Source of the DNA: Selaginella moellendorffii
Taxonomy: Eukaryota; Streptophyta; Lycopodiopsida; Selaginellales; Selaginellaceae
Direction of reading: 5' to 3'
Assembly (NCBI RefSeq): GCF_000143415.4
Contig: NW_003314271.1
Span: 661,591-725,590, forward strand
DNA: 64,000 bases
Numbering within the stretch: position 1 is the first letter of the stretch; each line of letters begins with the position of its first letter. Below, in pieces: positions 1 through 10,877 of this stretch. The translations under genes and the position numbers were made by a program. Below the pieces are notes generated by a model that was given only the letters and a program-made list of their open reading frames with translations, was not told the origin of the DNA and did no database searches.

Positions 1-2446
1 CCCAAGCACTAGAGGGTCGGGACTCGAACCCAACCTCCGTATATGCATCTACGGACGGCATCACCCTAGATGCCTGGCGTGACTCATCACGCCGGTGCAC
101 CAACTTATATTTAAAGCGCGCTACAGATCACAGCTTAGGAACCTAGTTCCTCCACACTGCCAAGTCCTTTCACTTGACAAGTCTGTGATTATGCATGGAC
201 TCCTCCATGCTTGGCCCCATGGCCCACCCTTTTTGAAGTTATCACCTTCAACTAGGGTATTTGTTCCCCCGACTTGCCAATCTCACTTAGCAAGTCCTCC
301 GGCCACTGTAACATGGTTCTTGCATAAGCATGGAAGTCCTTGACCATCAACTTTCATTCAAAGCCCTCTCTTTGAACACTCGGGAATTATTTCCCTAACC
401 TTGATAGCCTTGCCTCATGGCAAGCTTCAAGACCACGCTTCTGCTGCGCCACTTTGATTTCGTGCGTTCCATGAACCATTTACACTTGGCCTTTCCAAGT
501 ACTAAGCTACCTAGAATCGTCTTTAGGAACTTTTGAAGGAACTCTGTCCCTTAGCTTGCTAAGGCCTCCCTTTACATAAGCTTTCTAGTTGCCATATAGT
601 CTAACATGGACAACTCCATATTTTAGACTCTCTATGGCATCACGGTTGCTAGCAACAACACCCTCGAGCCCCCATTTGATTCTCCACTCCCAGTTGGCAT
701 AACTAGCCTTGGTCATGCCCTTTTATTCCTATGGTTCTGTTCTATCCCCTTACTATTTGCTTTTTGGCTTCACACCTTTCCTTTGGTTATTCGCCTCTAA
801 ACTAGGAGGATAGCTTTGCACTTTCTACCATGCCTTAGCAAGTATTCTTGGGGATGAACCTACCCGACAGCCTAGGGAATGGTTCTTCAATCCAGGTATG
901 CTCACCTTATAATCCCACATATTGGGATTAACGTTATTGCTTATGGGCCCTTACATGCCCATCACTAGCCTTGCCAAAATTCCATTTTTGGCTTTGTCCA
1001 ATTCGGGTAGACAGTCTTCACCCGTCTTCGCAACCTTGGACATTTGGATAGCACTTTCCATCCATCATTCACGAGGGACTTAGTCCCTTGGGCCTTATCT
1101 ATTGCCCTTGCGACACTAAACACCACCTCCTAGTGTTCTAGAGCGTTTGGGTGTTTCAATGATGGTCTCCTTGACAATATGCATTTCCTTTTACGACATT
1201 GACTCACTATATCGCAACATAAGCAATTTATCCCCTGTAAGGGTATATCTAACTTTCTTATGCCATTTAGAAGTTTTGGGTAGCTACCTTCTACCCATTT
1301 AATCAATTATCTTTACACCTCTTGCTTAGTTGCCCCATAGTTGTCAAGTCCTACAACTCATTGCTTGGTGCTTCCACACCTCCATCATTATCTGGGTCAC
1401 CACACTCCAACCACATGCCTTCCAACTTAGGCCATGCTATTCCCACTTCTGTTAAGATTCCCGTGGCACATTTGAGCACCAATAAAAGTCGGACTAAGGA
1501 ACAGTTCCGATACCAAGTTGTAAGCGACTAATTTTTCCATTCTACTTTAGTCACTTAACCACACCTCTGACCATTTGGAGGAGTCTCATTCACAACCTCC
1601 ATAAGTCCAATTCAGGACTTGGGACTTGCTAGCCCCAAGAGTGGCATCCATGCCACTCCACCCTTGCATCTGGTCCAAGTGCTCCACGTGTCCGATCCCA
1701 TGATCGACACTCAAAGGTACCACTGACATAGCAACTTGTTACGCTAAGGCCATGCCCAATCACCTTTGCCGCACCGGTAGTCCAATACCACTTGCAACAC
1801 AGTCTTGTCTCTCCAAGACTGAGCCAACCATCTGTGAGTGGTCATCCCAGATCCACTCCTTAGCATCCTTAGGATGCCCACCGACAAGGGGAACAGCCTT
1901 CCCCAATATCCCTCTGTCTGTCCCCACTAAGTCCCTTTCTGCCCTTGGCCGTGTTTGCCAACACTGCCACTGGATTGAGGCCCACAAGTCTGACCACTAA
2001 GTCCCATGGTCCTCTGGGACTTCCTCACCACATGACCGTATCCTTGGCCACCACACCAAAGGACTGCTCCTTTTCCTTTCCACAGTCTGGGACAACACTT
2101 CGGAACACCGTGGCCTTACGCGAGCCACTTGGGTACTCTCCCCGCCTTCCGCCTTTGGGTGCTCTAGCCATGGGCTTAGAACAAGGTTTCGTTGAGCCAC
2201 GCCTGGTATCCAAGTAGGTAGTGCCACCCACACTTGGACTGGGAGCACCGGCCAGTCGATCTCCCGGGGGAACTAGAGCCGGCTCTTGAACACTTCACCA
2301 AGCTACCCCGCTTGTCGGTCCGTATTCACTCTAGTCTTGGACTTCCCAGTGGTTAGTTCATCACCCAACACTGGGTCTGGCCTTCCTGGGCCAAACCTAG
2401 CCAAATTGGCTCCACTGTAGTCCTCCCAAACGCTTTGGGCTTTCAC
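1..2446. other. repeat-like DNA without a recognisable gene
   Basis: No reading frame here resembles a known family, and the open frames are short and occur on both strands. The text is pyrimidine-rich on the plus strand and looks like non-coding or LTR-type repeat DNA. It abuts the broken end of the Ty3/gypsy element near 2975, so it may be a second element inserted into or joined to the first. A Pol III B-box-like string lies at 20-30 on the minus strand. I cannot assign the stretch further. Confidence 0.4.
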
Positions 2447-2775
2447 CCTCTCAGACTCGAACTCGAACTCGGACTCGGACTCGGACTCGGACTCGGACTC
2501 GGACTCGGACTCGGACTCAGACTCGGACTCGGACTCGGGCTCGGGCTCGGTTTTGGCCTCCCCCTCGGTCTCAATCTCGGTCCTGGTCTTGGTCTCGGTC
2601 TCGGTCCCGGTCTCGGTCCTGGTCTCAGTCCCGGTCTCGGTCCCAGTCTCGGTCTCGACCTCAGACTCCATCTCGGGTCCTTCTCGGACTCCATCTCGGG
2701 TCCATCTCGGACTCCATCTTGGACTCCGTCTCGGTCCATCTCGGACTCCATCTCGGACTCCGTCTCGGTCCTTTT
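2447..2775. repeat. (GGACTC)n-type hexanucleotide array
   Basis: An almost perfect array of GGACTC units runs from about 2447 to 2550. A degenerate continuation with units such as GGTCTC and GGTCCC reaches about 2775. Because the unit is six bases long, several frames stay open on both strands and would encode dipeptide runs (Ser-Glu, Leu-Gly, Pro-Ser). These open frames are a by-product of the repeat and not evidence of genes. Confidence 0.9.
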
Positions 2776-2974
2776 GGGTCCCTTTTTGGAGCCTCGCTTA
2801 TTGCTCACTTTGTGCTTGTTCCTCGAGCACTTTGTTGAGAGTTCCACTCCCGCTCTCGACCTCTCCAGTCAGAGCTTTTAGTCCAAACCTGTTATGCTCG
2901 TTTAGCTTTCGCTTCGGCCACTACCACGTGGCACCCTTTCCGGCTCCACTTTGGGGCCTAGGGATTTTGTGTCT

Positions 2975-4099
2975 CACAATCTCTTTCTTATATTTTGGCC
3001 ATCTTCGTTGAGTTTCATCCAATTTCTTGGAATAGAATGCAATGGGACAACCATGTTGCCTTAGCATAACACCAACTGCTTTGTCACAATCTTGCTGTAA
3101 CACGGCACCAATAACATAGCCAAATGCATTACAATGCACTTTGAAGGGTTTATCAAGATTTGGGATCCTGAGAATAGGAATCGTAGTCAAGATCTCCTTC
3201 AATCATACAAAAGCACACTGACAAGCTGGTGTCTAATGAAATGGTATACTACTCTTCGTCAACTCAGTCAATGGAAGAGCAATTCTTGCAAAATTGCAGA
3301 CAAACTTGTGATAGTATCCTACCAATCCAAAAAAGGAACGAACATCTGATACAATGGTCAGAACTTCCCAGGAGTTCACCGCTTCCACCTTCTTTGGATC
3401 CACCTCAATTACACCACCACCAACTATATGTCCGAGAAAGTTTACAAGCAATTGTCCAAAAGCGCATTTACTTTCCTTAGCATACAGTTTGTGTTCACGC
3501 AACTTCTGAAACACCAACTCCAAGTGTTTCAAATGATCCTCCAACGTTTTATTAAAGATTAGAACATCGTCGATATATAAAACAACAAATGTGTCCAAAT
3601 AATCTCCAAATATTCTATCCATCATAGTGCTGAACGTTGCCTGAGTATTACATAACCTAAATGGCATGACAAGGAACTCATAAGATCCATACCGAGTCTT
3701 AAAGGTTGTGTTCTCCACATCTTAATCTACCACCCATATCTGATGGTACCCAAACCGCAAATTAAGTCGCGTAAAATACTTACCCTTTAAGAGCTGGTCA
3801 AACAAGTCATCAATGCATGACAAAGGATAACTATTCTTGACCGTGATCTTGTTGAGTGCCTGATAGTCAATGCACATCCTTATGGTTCCATCCTTTTTCA
3901 TAACAAAAAGAACTGGTGCTCCATGAGGTGACTTGCTTGGTCGGATATGACCATTGTCAAGAACCTCCGTGAGTTGCTTCTTGAGTTCAACCATCTCCTT
4001 GATGTTCAAACGATACAAAGCTTTTGTAAGTGGTTTAGAACCCGGAATAACCTCAATCCGATTATCAACCTCACAACTAGGAGATAGCTTTGGCGGCAA
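2975..4099 (-). pseudogene. gypsy pol remnant: reverse transcriptase and RNase H N-terminus
   Basis: The piece at 4099-3722 has the RT fingers and palm start (PLTKALYRL, then [20 protein letters not shown]). The piece at 3718-3233 carries the palm with an intact YIDDVLIF catalytic box and the thumb. The two pieces are separated by an in-frame stop at about 3720. The piece at 3202-2975 matches the RNase H start (FKVHCNAFGYVIGAVLQQD, then IAFYSKKL) and breaks off around EIV. The catalytic box survives but the frame does not, so this is a relic. Confidence 0.85.
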
Positions 4100-4147
4100 A
4101 TCCTTCGGGAAGATATCCTAATTCCTCGCCAACAACTCCAATATCTT

Positions 4148-4630
4148 CTATGGTATAAGATCAACCCTGTCACCAATTTGAACTAAGTCACTAACACCCT
4201 TAGGTTCCATCACTTGAACCCAAAAAGTCCGACATCCCTTCTTAGCTGCTTTTTGAGTGGCTCTCGCAGTTAGGAACTTAGCATCCCAATCCTTTGAGGA
4301 GCACTTTTGCAACTGGATGGACACATCGGGATGTCCTTCTAACTTCAATATGACACAACTTTGTCCAACACCATAAATCCCTTTAATATATTTGTTGAAA
4401 AAATCCATACCAAACACCATCTGAAAATTTGATATTTTCAACACTACCAAGTCCACTCTTTCTTTCCACTTGGATATTTTTATTGGAACATCACTCACAA
4501 ATTTTCTGGCTACTTGCCCACCTTCTGCAAACCAAAAGTGTATGGGTGGCATTTGCTCAACATTCAATCCTAACAACATAACTAAGTCTTTGGATATCAC
4601 ATTGTGCGAAGCTCTTATATCAATCATCAC
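4148..4630 (-). pseudogene. gypsy aspartic protease remnant
   Basis: This 160-residue minus-strand frame resembles the retropepsin-like region of plant gypsy elements. An IDxxASHNVIS stretch near the N-terminus stands where IDSGASHNFIS is usual, and MVFGMDFF lies about 90 residues on. The catalytic D-S/T-G triplet is changed to D-I-R, so the protease would be inactive. It lies between the gag/CCHC region and reverse transcriptase, as expected. Confidence 0.75.
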
Positions 4631-5862
4631 TCAATGTCCGTAGATAAAGCCTACCAGATACATCAATGGATCAGTGTTTGCATTAACCAACTCGTCAACC
4701 CCTTCAGCTTCACCACCACCATTTTCCCTCATGACATTAACACAAGACCTTGTCTTATGCTTGTTGGGACATTCCGAGGACCTATGTTTTGGCTCTCCAC
4801 AATGGAAGTAATGACCCATACTACCCGTTTCGCTAGGAGTAGGTTTTGCAGGTTGCTATTGCTTGTACCCACCAGGAGGAGGAACAGAGGGCCTAGGACC
4901 AGAAGAAACTATTAGTGGTCTCCAACCATTACCACCTTTGTTAACCATTGCTTCTAAGCCTCTAGAATAAAACCTTTCTTCCACCCTTTATTTTCGATCA
5001 CCTTGTTTATTCCCATATTTCTTATTCTTGTTTGAGGTACCAGTATATGGTTATTGATATTGTTCTATGAGTGAGTGACTAAAGGCAACTTATTATGCTA
5101 CCTCCTTACACTCTAGGTATGTTTTCAGTTTAAACTTCAAAATCTCATTTCAAGAAAGTGAACTTAAACCCTCTAGGAAATAATTCTGAGCATCTTCGTC
5201 ACTCATATTTGCAATCATAATGCGCTTTTGAGCAAATGCATTCGCTGCAGCTCCGTGTGAAGTCTCAGACCAAGATCATCCGGCAAGTATTCTTTACGGA
5301 TATGAGACCGCATCTTGGTCCAACTTCTAGTCTATCCTTTTTCAGCATACACCTAGCGCCACCAAGTTTTGGCATGATCGGTGAGAAAGGATTGCACGCA
5401 CACAACTTTCGTATGATTATCTACGTCTGCCACTATGAAATAGTTTTCCATATCGTAGACCCAGTCTTCCAAAACTTAATAGTCCCGCATGTCTTTGAAG
5501 TTGGGTGGTTTCAGAGGCTTGAACTTTGAAACTCGTGCAACTAGAGGTGGTTATAAAACTTCATTGTCCTCAGAACTTAAAGAGGAGTCCAGTTGCTTAG
5601 GTTTAGTTGGTTTAGCTGCCTCAGCTTCTTTCTTCCTCTTCTTGTTCTCCTTCTTCAATTTGTGAACTTCCCTTCACAAATTCTCAATTTTGATCTCTTG
5701 AGCCGTATGCTACAGTGCCATAGCATTTGGCTTTTCCTCTTCTGACTCAGCCTCAACCTCTTCCACAGCATCTCTAGCCGGAGTTTCCTCCTCTCAATTC
5801 GCCCGCTTAGAGGTTTCAGTGTCATCAGCACGGTTCCTTTTCACCATCCCACTAGCTGCATG
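4631..5862 (-). pseudogene. gypsy gag remnant with damaged CCHC knuckle
   Basis: Starting near 5850 on the minus strand, translation gives an acidic/basic N-terminus and a Lys/Glu-rich coiled stretch. A retrotransposon gag-like core follows (WVYDMENYF, then SFLTDHAKTWW, then a stretch around RSHIRKEYLPDD). Several in-frame stops interrupt it. Near 4800 a zinc knuckle reads HCGEPKHRSSEC, with the first Cys of C-X2-C-X4-H-X4-C replaced. The gag core supports family assignment; the protein cannot be made intact. Confidence 0.7.
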
Positions 5863-6015
5863 CATGCCTCTATCAGTAACTAACAACATTCTTACCGAAT
5901 AGTGCAATCCAACTAATCCTACATATATCGTTTTGGATCTACTTGAAAAGTCTCTGTGTATGCAACTTGAATTAGAAAATCTGATAAAAGTTGGATAAAA
6001 ATCATTGAGACAATT

Positions 6016-6027
6016 CCTCTAATACCA
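6016..6027 (-). other. probable tRNA-Met primer-binding site of the gypsy element
   Basis: The minus strand reads TGGTATTAGAGG, one mismatch from the common plant TGGTATCAGAG primer-binding site complementary to initiator tRNA-Met. It lies two bases inside an LTR-like boundary (plus-strand TGTAGCGC from 6030). This fixes the orientation of the element. Confidence 0.65.
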
Positions 6028-6029
6028 AA

Positions 6030-7331
6030 TGTAGCGCATCTGAATTTGGAGCTAAACTCCAAGCCTGTTGCACTATGAAACGAGGGTCCGATACAATCCC
6101 ACGAGCACCAGCTCCCTGTATCCAGTACTTGCACACAAAATGGTGTCAGATGGAGTCTGGCACAATTTGGCATACTGGTGGCCTAACGTGAGGAGGAGGG
6201 TACCTCACTGACTAGAGCAGAGTGGAACTTGGGTTTAGACCCAAGCCGGATGCAAGACAAGTAGCAACACAGCCAACACCATTGTTTTCAGGCCAATCTC
6301 TACATTCTATAGACATGCCAAATGAGCAAATCTAAACACTTTCCATAAATAGCATTTGAGCTAATACAAAAGGTGTATTTGGCAGACACGGTAAGCTATC
6401 ATTTAGCAAATATTAAGGGACTAGTCTTAATATCGCAGGGGTCCCCAACACTAGTAAGTTCAAGCCAACAACATAAGTTTCTTGTCACCATGTCAAGTAT
6501 ACTTGACTTAATGACAACTTAGGATTTCCTTCTGTAGTGCCCTTTCGGTTTAAATGCACATGGTAATCATCTCAAGAGGTATTTTCTCTATGTTAGTTCC
6601 TTCTATTTCATTGTTTGTCTAGCCTTTAACGCTTGGGTTTTGCAATTTCGAGGCCTGATACTATGTCGGGAGGATAGTGTTTCGCTCCTGTGGGATGCCA
6701 AATTATAGGAATGTCCATTATGATTCTCTTACGAGATAAGTTTCTTTCCTTTTAAGCACGGTTATTAATTTAGTGTCATGAGATAGAATTTCTTTGATCA
6801 AATCGCTATGCATTCTTGTTGCTTTCAGCCTGCCTCATATGGCTCTTGTTTATATGTATCTTTGTGTTTCCTTGACATCTTTGATACTTGTTTTAGCTGC
6901 CTTACCTACGTTGAAAGAAGGCCAAGCCACTTGGTCCAAGAGTAGGGGTTGGTTCACGCTGACAGTTGGCTGCCTTGTTCAGTCCTTTTGGCCGGACAAC
7001 TTATCCTTTTTGACAGGCTATTACTTGTGTCTGGATGTCTTGGGAATTTTCCATCTTTCTGTGTTCTTGTGAATTTGTTTTCTATTCATCTTTGCCTCGG
7101 AGCTTGGCCTTGAAATCTGTCTCAAAACATTCTTTGTCAACCCTCTTTTGGTTGAGACGTCTTCCGGTTTCTCCTTTCCAGCATATTTCTTTTTTGCAAG
7201 GGATGCATTTTGCCCAGTGAGAGTCGCCAAACCAGTACAGCTATGATATGGGAGTATGGTATAGAACCATATATAAGGGAGAACTAGGGTAGAAAAGATG
7301 CTCTAGAAGGGCAATGAAGTACATCTTTCTA
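6030..7331. other. probable 5' LTR then unassigned non-coding DNA
   Basis: The first few hundred bases should be the LTR of the gypsy element, but the distal boundary is not clear by eye. An open frame at 6794-7072 is hydrophobic and matches nothing I recognise; overlapping frames on the other strand show no coding character either. I see no supported gene in this stretch. Confidence 0.35.
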
Positions 7332-7383
7332 GTGATGTCTTTGATCTTTGTTATCCGGAATGCACACTAAAGGACAAAATACT
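7332..7383 (-). promoter_or_regulatory. orphan copy of the upstream block of the CVNH-like genes
   Basis: The string TTTGATCTTTGTTATCCGG, followed by AATGCACACTAAAGGAC, is nearly identical to 8861-8913 just upstream of the first CVNH-like gene. Its core also matches 23790-23830 upstream of the second. No CVNH-like coding sequence is visible below it, so it looks like the promoter remnant of a lost fourth copy. Confidence 0.5.
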
Positions 7384-7570
7384 GTGTCTTAGTTTGTAAC
7401 ATGAAGATGCATTATTGTTCTCTTTTTTTCCTAATCAAACCAATCCAATTTTTTTTTAAAATTATGAATATGCAAGAAATTCTTGCCCTATGTGTAAATC
7501 TGAGGTACGGCACTGTTATAACTCTTTTTTCTTGAAAGTCTAGCGTTCCATGTCAATCTATTACTTCACC

Positions 7571-7866
7571 TATAATGCTTTATTTCGTTAAAGTGGGACT
7601 TTTCATTATCCCACTTATGGTGTGTGGCCACATGCCATTTTTATAACAACAATAAAAAATTGAAATTTTAACTTTATAATTTATAAATTAAAAACTTTTC
7701 ATATGATTTTGTGTTATAATATTGTGAAATATAAAAAAATAAATTAAAAAACTGATAGAAATATTAATAAATATTAATTAAGTACTAGGAAATGGCATGT
7801 GGACACATGCTAATTAATGTCCCACTTTACTGAATAAGTCCCACTTTAACGAAATAAAGCATTATA
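7571..7866. mobile_element. MITE with long terminal inverted repeats
   Basis: The left end TATAATGCTTTATTTCGTTA is repeated as its exact reverse complement at 7847-7866. The arms continue imperfectly inward for about 75 bases, including AAGTGGGAC and ATGCCATTT. The centre is extremely AT-rich and has no coding capacity. The 296-bp length, terminal inverted repeats and AT-rich core fit a MITE. The insertion duplication is probably TA, but longer alternatives cannot be excluded because the ends are themselves TA-rich. Confidence 0.8.
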
Positions 7867-8165
7867 TAGAAGGAATTACCTTATGCCAATCACGTCTTTG
7901 ATCCAACCATGCTTGGCTCTATCTAAATTGAAACGCCATAAAATCGAAATGGGAATTAAAACGTTTACAAGCTTTCTCAAGCTCCTGCTCTCGGAGCGTA
8001 TGTCCAAAGTGATGGAAAGACAAGGTGCTTCTAGTCTGCCAGTTCTGATGTCATGAGACGTGTAAATTTGCAAATTTTATGTAAAAGCCAAGAATAGCTC
8101 TAGAGATCAACAAGACCTTTGTTGTACTGAATGTCTTTATTATCTTCCTTCTGCTTAAACTGGTA

Positions 8166-8810
8166 CTAAGTGCAACATGTTATACTTCCATCATTGTTGG
8201 TTGCCAGAGTGGTCATTTGCACGGCCTCTCCACTGCTATAGTAGCACTTCAGCTTGTCTCTCTGCAAATAGCAGCTGGTTTTGCGATCTGAGGTACGCTT
8301 TTTAACATCCAAGATAGCATCGCCATTCCATGTAGTGTCCACTTTCTTGCACCAAGCCAACAGCTTCCCGGTGTCCGCTTCATAAATAGTAGGAGTGCAA
8401 CTGTTGAGAAATCCACCGCACTGAGTAGTTTTCCTGCAGCACACCATGTTTCCGTCGTTGTTCCCCGCATATTCCTCCATATTGACGCTGAAGAAGTCGT
8501 TACGACAAGAGAAGATTGGAGCTGATTGGTTTGATCCAGGCGGCTGGAGGCTGCAATTGGCCACTCCACCGCACTCGTCTGTGCTCAAACTTGACTCGTG
8601 CTTAGAGCCATTGACCATTTGGCAACTTGCTTTCAGCACATTTTTCTTATAAGAGATGGGTGTACAGGTTTTCAAAAAGCCTCCACATGATGAATCACAA
8701 CTCTACAAGAAGCCAAATCAAGTTCTTTGGTCGCAGAAGAACTGTGAGCTTACCACGAGTAGGAATGTGTTGATTACAAGCATCAACAAGGCACACACAA
8801 GCTTATGCAT
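8166..8810 (-). CDS. secreted tandem CVNH-like (cyanovirin-N homology) protein, copy 1
   Basis: Two exons on the minus strand: 8754-8810 (19 codons, a hydrophobic signal sequence beginning MHKLVCALLMLV) and 8166-8702 (stop TAG), giving 197 residues. The intron is 51 bp (GTAAGC to TAG). The mature part has two repeats of about 85 residues, each starting CGGFL-x2-CTP and ending with NNDG followed by a Cys-Cys pair. This pattern (SC, then a second C about 18 residues on, then N-N-D-G near the end) resembles the CVNH lectin fold known from cyanobacteria, fungi and ferns, with extra cysteines that probably form disulfides. CVNH domains bind high-mannose glycans, so a secreted, sugar-binding, possibly defence-related role is inferred. 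Two paralogues lie at 23.0-25.7 kb. Family assignment is by eye; a novel Cys-rich secreted family is the alternative. Confidence 0.7.
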
Positions 8811-8860
8811 TGTGAAATTGCTCTAAGATGGTCTAGGTGGCGTTCTCACGTTAGTTTGAA

Positions 8861-8913
8861 GTGATATCTTTGATCTTTGTTAGATCCGGAATGCACTTTA
8901 AGGACGAAATACT
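8861..8913 (-). promoter_or_regulatory. conserved block upstream of CVNH-like copy 1
   Basis: A block of about 50 bp containing TTTGATCTTTGTTAGATCCGG and then AATGCACTTTAAGGAC sits 50-100 bp upstream of the start codon. It recurs at 7332-7383 and, in shorter form, at 23790-23830 in the same position relative to copy 2. Conservation outside the coding region suggests promoter function or a recent duplication. Confidence 0.5.
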
Positions 8914-9495
8914 AAAACTATTTATTAGTTCACACGTGTTTTGACAATGCATACCAATGTGCATTTTGTGACATTTTATGAAGAGCTAGTGGTGTAAATT
9001 AAACATGGATATGAACGAGAATAAGAACTTGGCCAGAAGACACAACAATGCTCATCTCTGGAATAGCTCTTGAAACACCAAAAGCTTGGTCTTTAGTGAT
9101 ACTTCCACGTTTCATTGTTGCTTCACGTGTCTGGGATTATATCTGGCTCATGAGACCATCAAAACAGCTTACTATAATCCGTTGGTCTCATGCTTCTTCT
9201 TCTTGGTGGGCACCACAAGACCCTGTAAACAGCGAATGAATGAATGAATGAATATCCCCAGGATCCACTATATCCTTCAAAGCTCGTCTCACATTCATCT
9301 CGCTACCATCAGCACTCTGGAACCCTTGCCAATCACGTCGTCTTTGGATGATCTATCTTCGTCTCGACGTAAAGAGCTTCGTGGCTCTTCTTATAACAAG
9401 ATATAAAATTTCTTTGAAGTGTACAGCATAAAAAGCTCTTGTAATAACAGGTCGTCTACCTGTTTCATAAAAATACAAGCGTTTTTTCTGTCTCG
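8914..9495. other. intergenic, with a short (GAAT)n repeat
   Basis: No gene is supported. A (GAAT)5 microsatellite lies at 9234-9253. The stretch just below 9496 is the likely 3' untranslated region of the hydrolase gene. Confidence 0.5.
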
Positions 9496-10877
9496 TTAGT
9501 AAGACCGGGTCCTTTCGATCCCTCCCCCGTTCCTTGGGCCACCGGATTTCTCAAGAGACATGATAAACTTGCGCAAGTGCCTGATATACTCTGGATAGAG
9601 CTCCAAGTTGCAGTGACCCCCTCCTTTGAGCCACAGTGGCTCGTACTTTTCCTTGCAAAGATCCCACAGCTGCTTGCCGTGCGAGCAATCCACAACTTCG
9701 TCGCTGGTACCCTGTGAAAAATGAAGATCAGATTCCTCACCTACAACTAGAACCAAGTGGGGAAAAGAAGAAAGAATAAAGAAGAAACTTTATCACTTAC
9801 GTGAATGACGAGCACGGGACAATTCACGCGTCTTATCTTTTCAATGTTCTGCAAGGGACCGAAGGTAAGAAAATCAAATCAAAGAACTCTCTTTTCATAC
9901 CTTGTAGATATCAAACCAGTATGTTCTCTTGACGGGGTACATAACACGCAAGCCGGAGAGGATCGGACTGTGAAGAACAACGCCTCGAACTTTCGGGAGC
10001 CTGGCCGCCAGGTCCACTGTCGGGCCACTTCCCACGGACTGTCCATAGAGCACCACATCCTCTTGTCTCACGCCATAGTCTCGCTCCAAGCACTGATAGG
10101 CAGCTTCCACGTCCGCGTACGTGTTTGCTTCACTCGGCTGGAAAAAGATGGACATTCCAAAGTGAAAACCTTAACCAGAGTTCATGGCCAAGTACAAGAA
10201 CAATGAAAAACTGCAAAGTTCCTGTAGCTAAAAGAGACAGTATAAAAGAGAATATCTACACAGAAAATGCCAGGCAAATAGTTATAAGAGGAGAGAATTC
10301 TATCGTACCTTTCCACTAGATGCTCCGTAGCCTGAATAATCGTATCTGCGCGAGGAAGAAAAAAATTCAAAAAATACGAAAACGAAACCAGTCAATGATA
10401 GAAACTTGGGACAATAATCAATGAAACAATGGAAAAACAGCGAAAGAACGGCAGTGAGAAAGAACTCGAAAGAACTCAAACGAAACAAAGAGAAGGAAAA
10501 AAAAACAAAAAATCTCCAAGCACAGATCAGTGGAAGAGAGGAATTCCCATCCAAAAATCGAGATTTTGGGCTTACCCCATGACGTTCACCCGGAGATGGA
10601 CGCTGAGCTCCACCAGGAGCTCATACATTTGTCCCAAATCCGCCGCATTCCCATGCGAGTAGAGCAGCGTGAGGCGCGCGGCGGAATGGTGGACGTAGAT
10701 CCCCACAATGTCTTGCCCTCGCTTCGTCTTCATGCTCACCACATCGACGTGATCCCGGTTGAGAACATCCGAGAGGACCAAGCGGCCAGTGATCTGGTCC
10801 CGGATCACTGCGTACGACGGAGGCGTCGGGGGAAAGAAGGCAAACCTAGCTGCAACTGTGGATGTCACACCGCCCAT
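9496..10877 (-). CDS. ABHD17-type alpha/beta hydrolase (putative acyl-protein thioesterase)
   Basis: Five exons on the minus strand (10576-10877, 10309-10345, 9901-10137, 9801-9848, 9496-9711) join in frame to 279 residues. The N-terminus [17 protein letters not shown] is typical of the plant members of this family. The fold signatures are HGN at 75-77 (oxyanion region), GQSVGSG with nucleophile Ser147, GTSDE with Asp212 and GGGH with His241, so the catalytic triad is complete. Animal ABHD17 proteins remove palmitate from membrane-associated proteins; the plant substrate is not known from sequence. MG at the start could allow myristoylation, though the context is not a strong match. All introns are GT-AG; the second exon is only 37 bp. 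Length and architecture are normal for the family. Confidence 0.9.

Larger units (their letters stand above)
2975..6029 (-). mobile_element. decayed Ty3/gypsy LTR retrotransposon, internal region, truncated
   Basis: Read on the minus strand, the order is primer-binding site, gag, CCHC knuckle, protease, reverse transcriptase and start of RNase H, which is the Ty3/gypsy order up to the break. Every module carries stops or frameshifts, so the element is dead. Homology stops in RNase H near 2975. Integrase and the 3' LTR are not seen, and the adjoining sequence to position 1 is unrelated. The 5' LTR should lie above 6030; its plus-strand end there reads TGTAGCGC, but I could not find its other end. 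Confidence 0.85.

Noticed and set aside
2303-2881. Open frames of 120-150 codons over the hexanucleotide array
   Set aside because: They consist of dipeptide repeats dictated by the six-base unit and occur on both strands; not genes.
6794-7072. 92-codon hydrophobic frame
   Set aside because: No recognisable family, no neighbouring exons, and AT-rich low-information sequence; could be chance.
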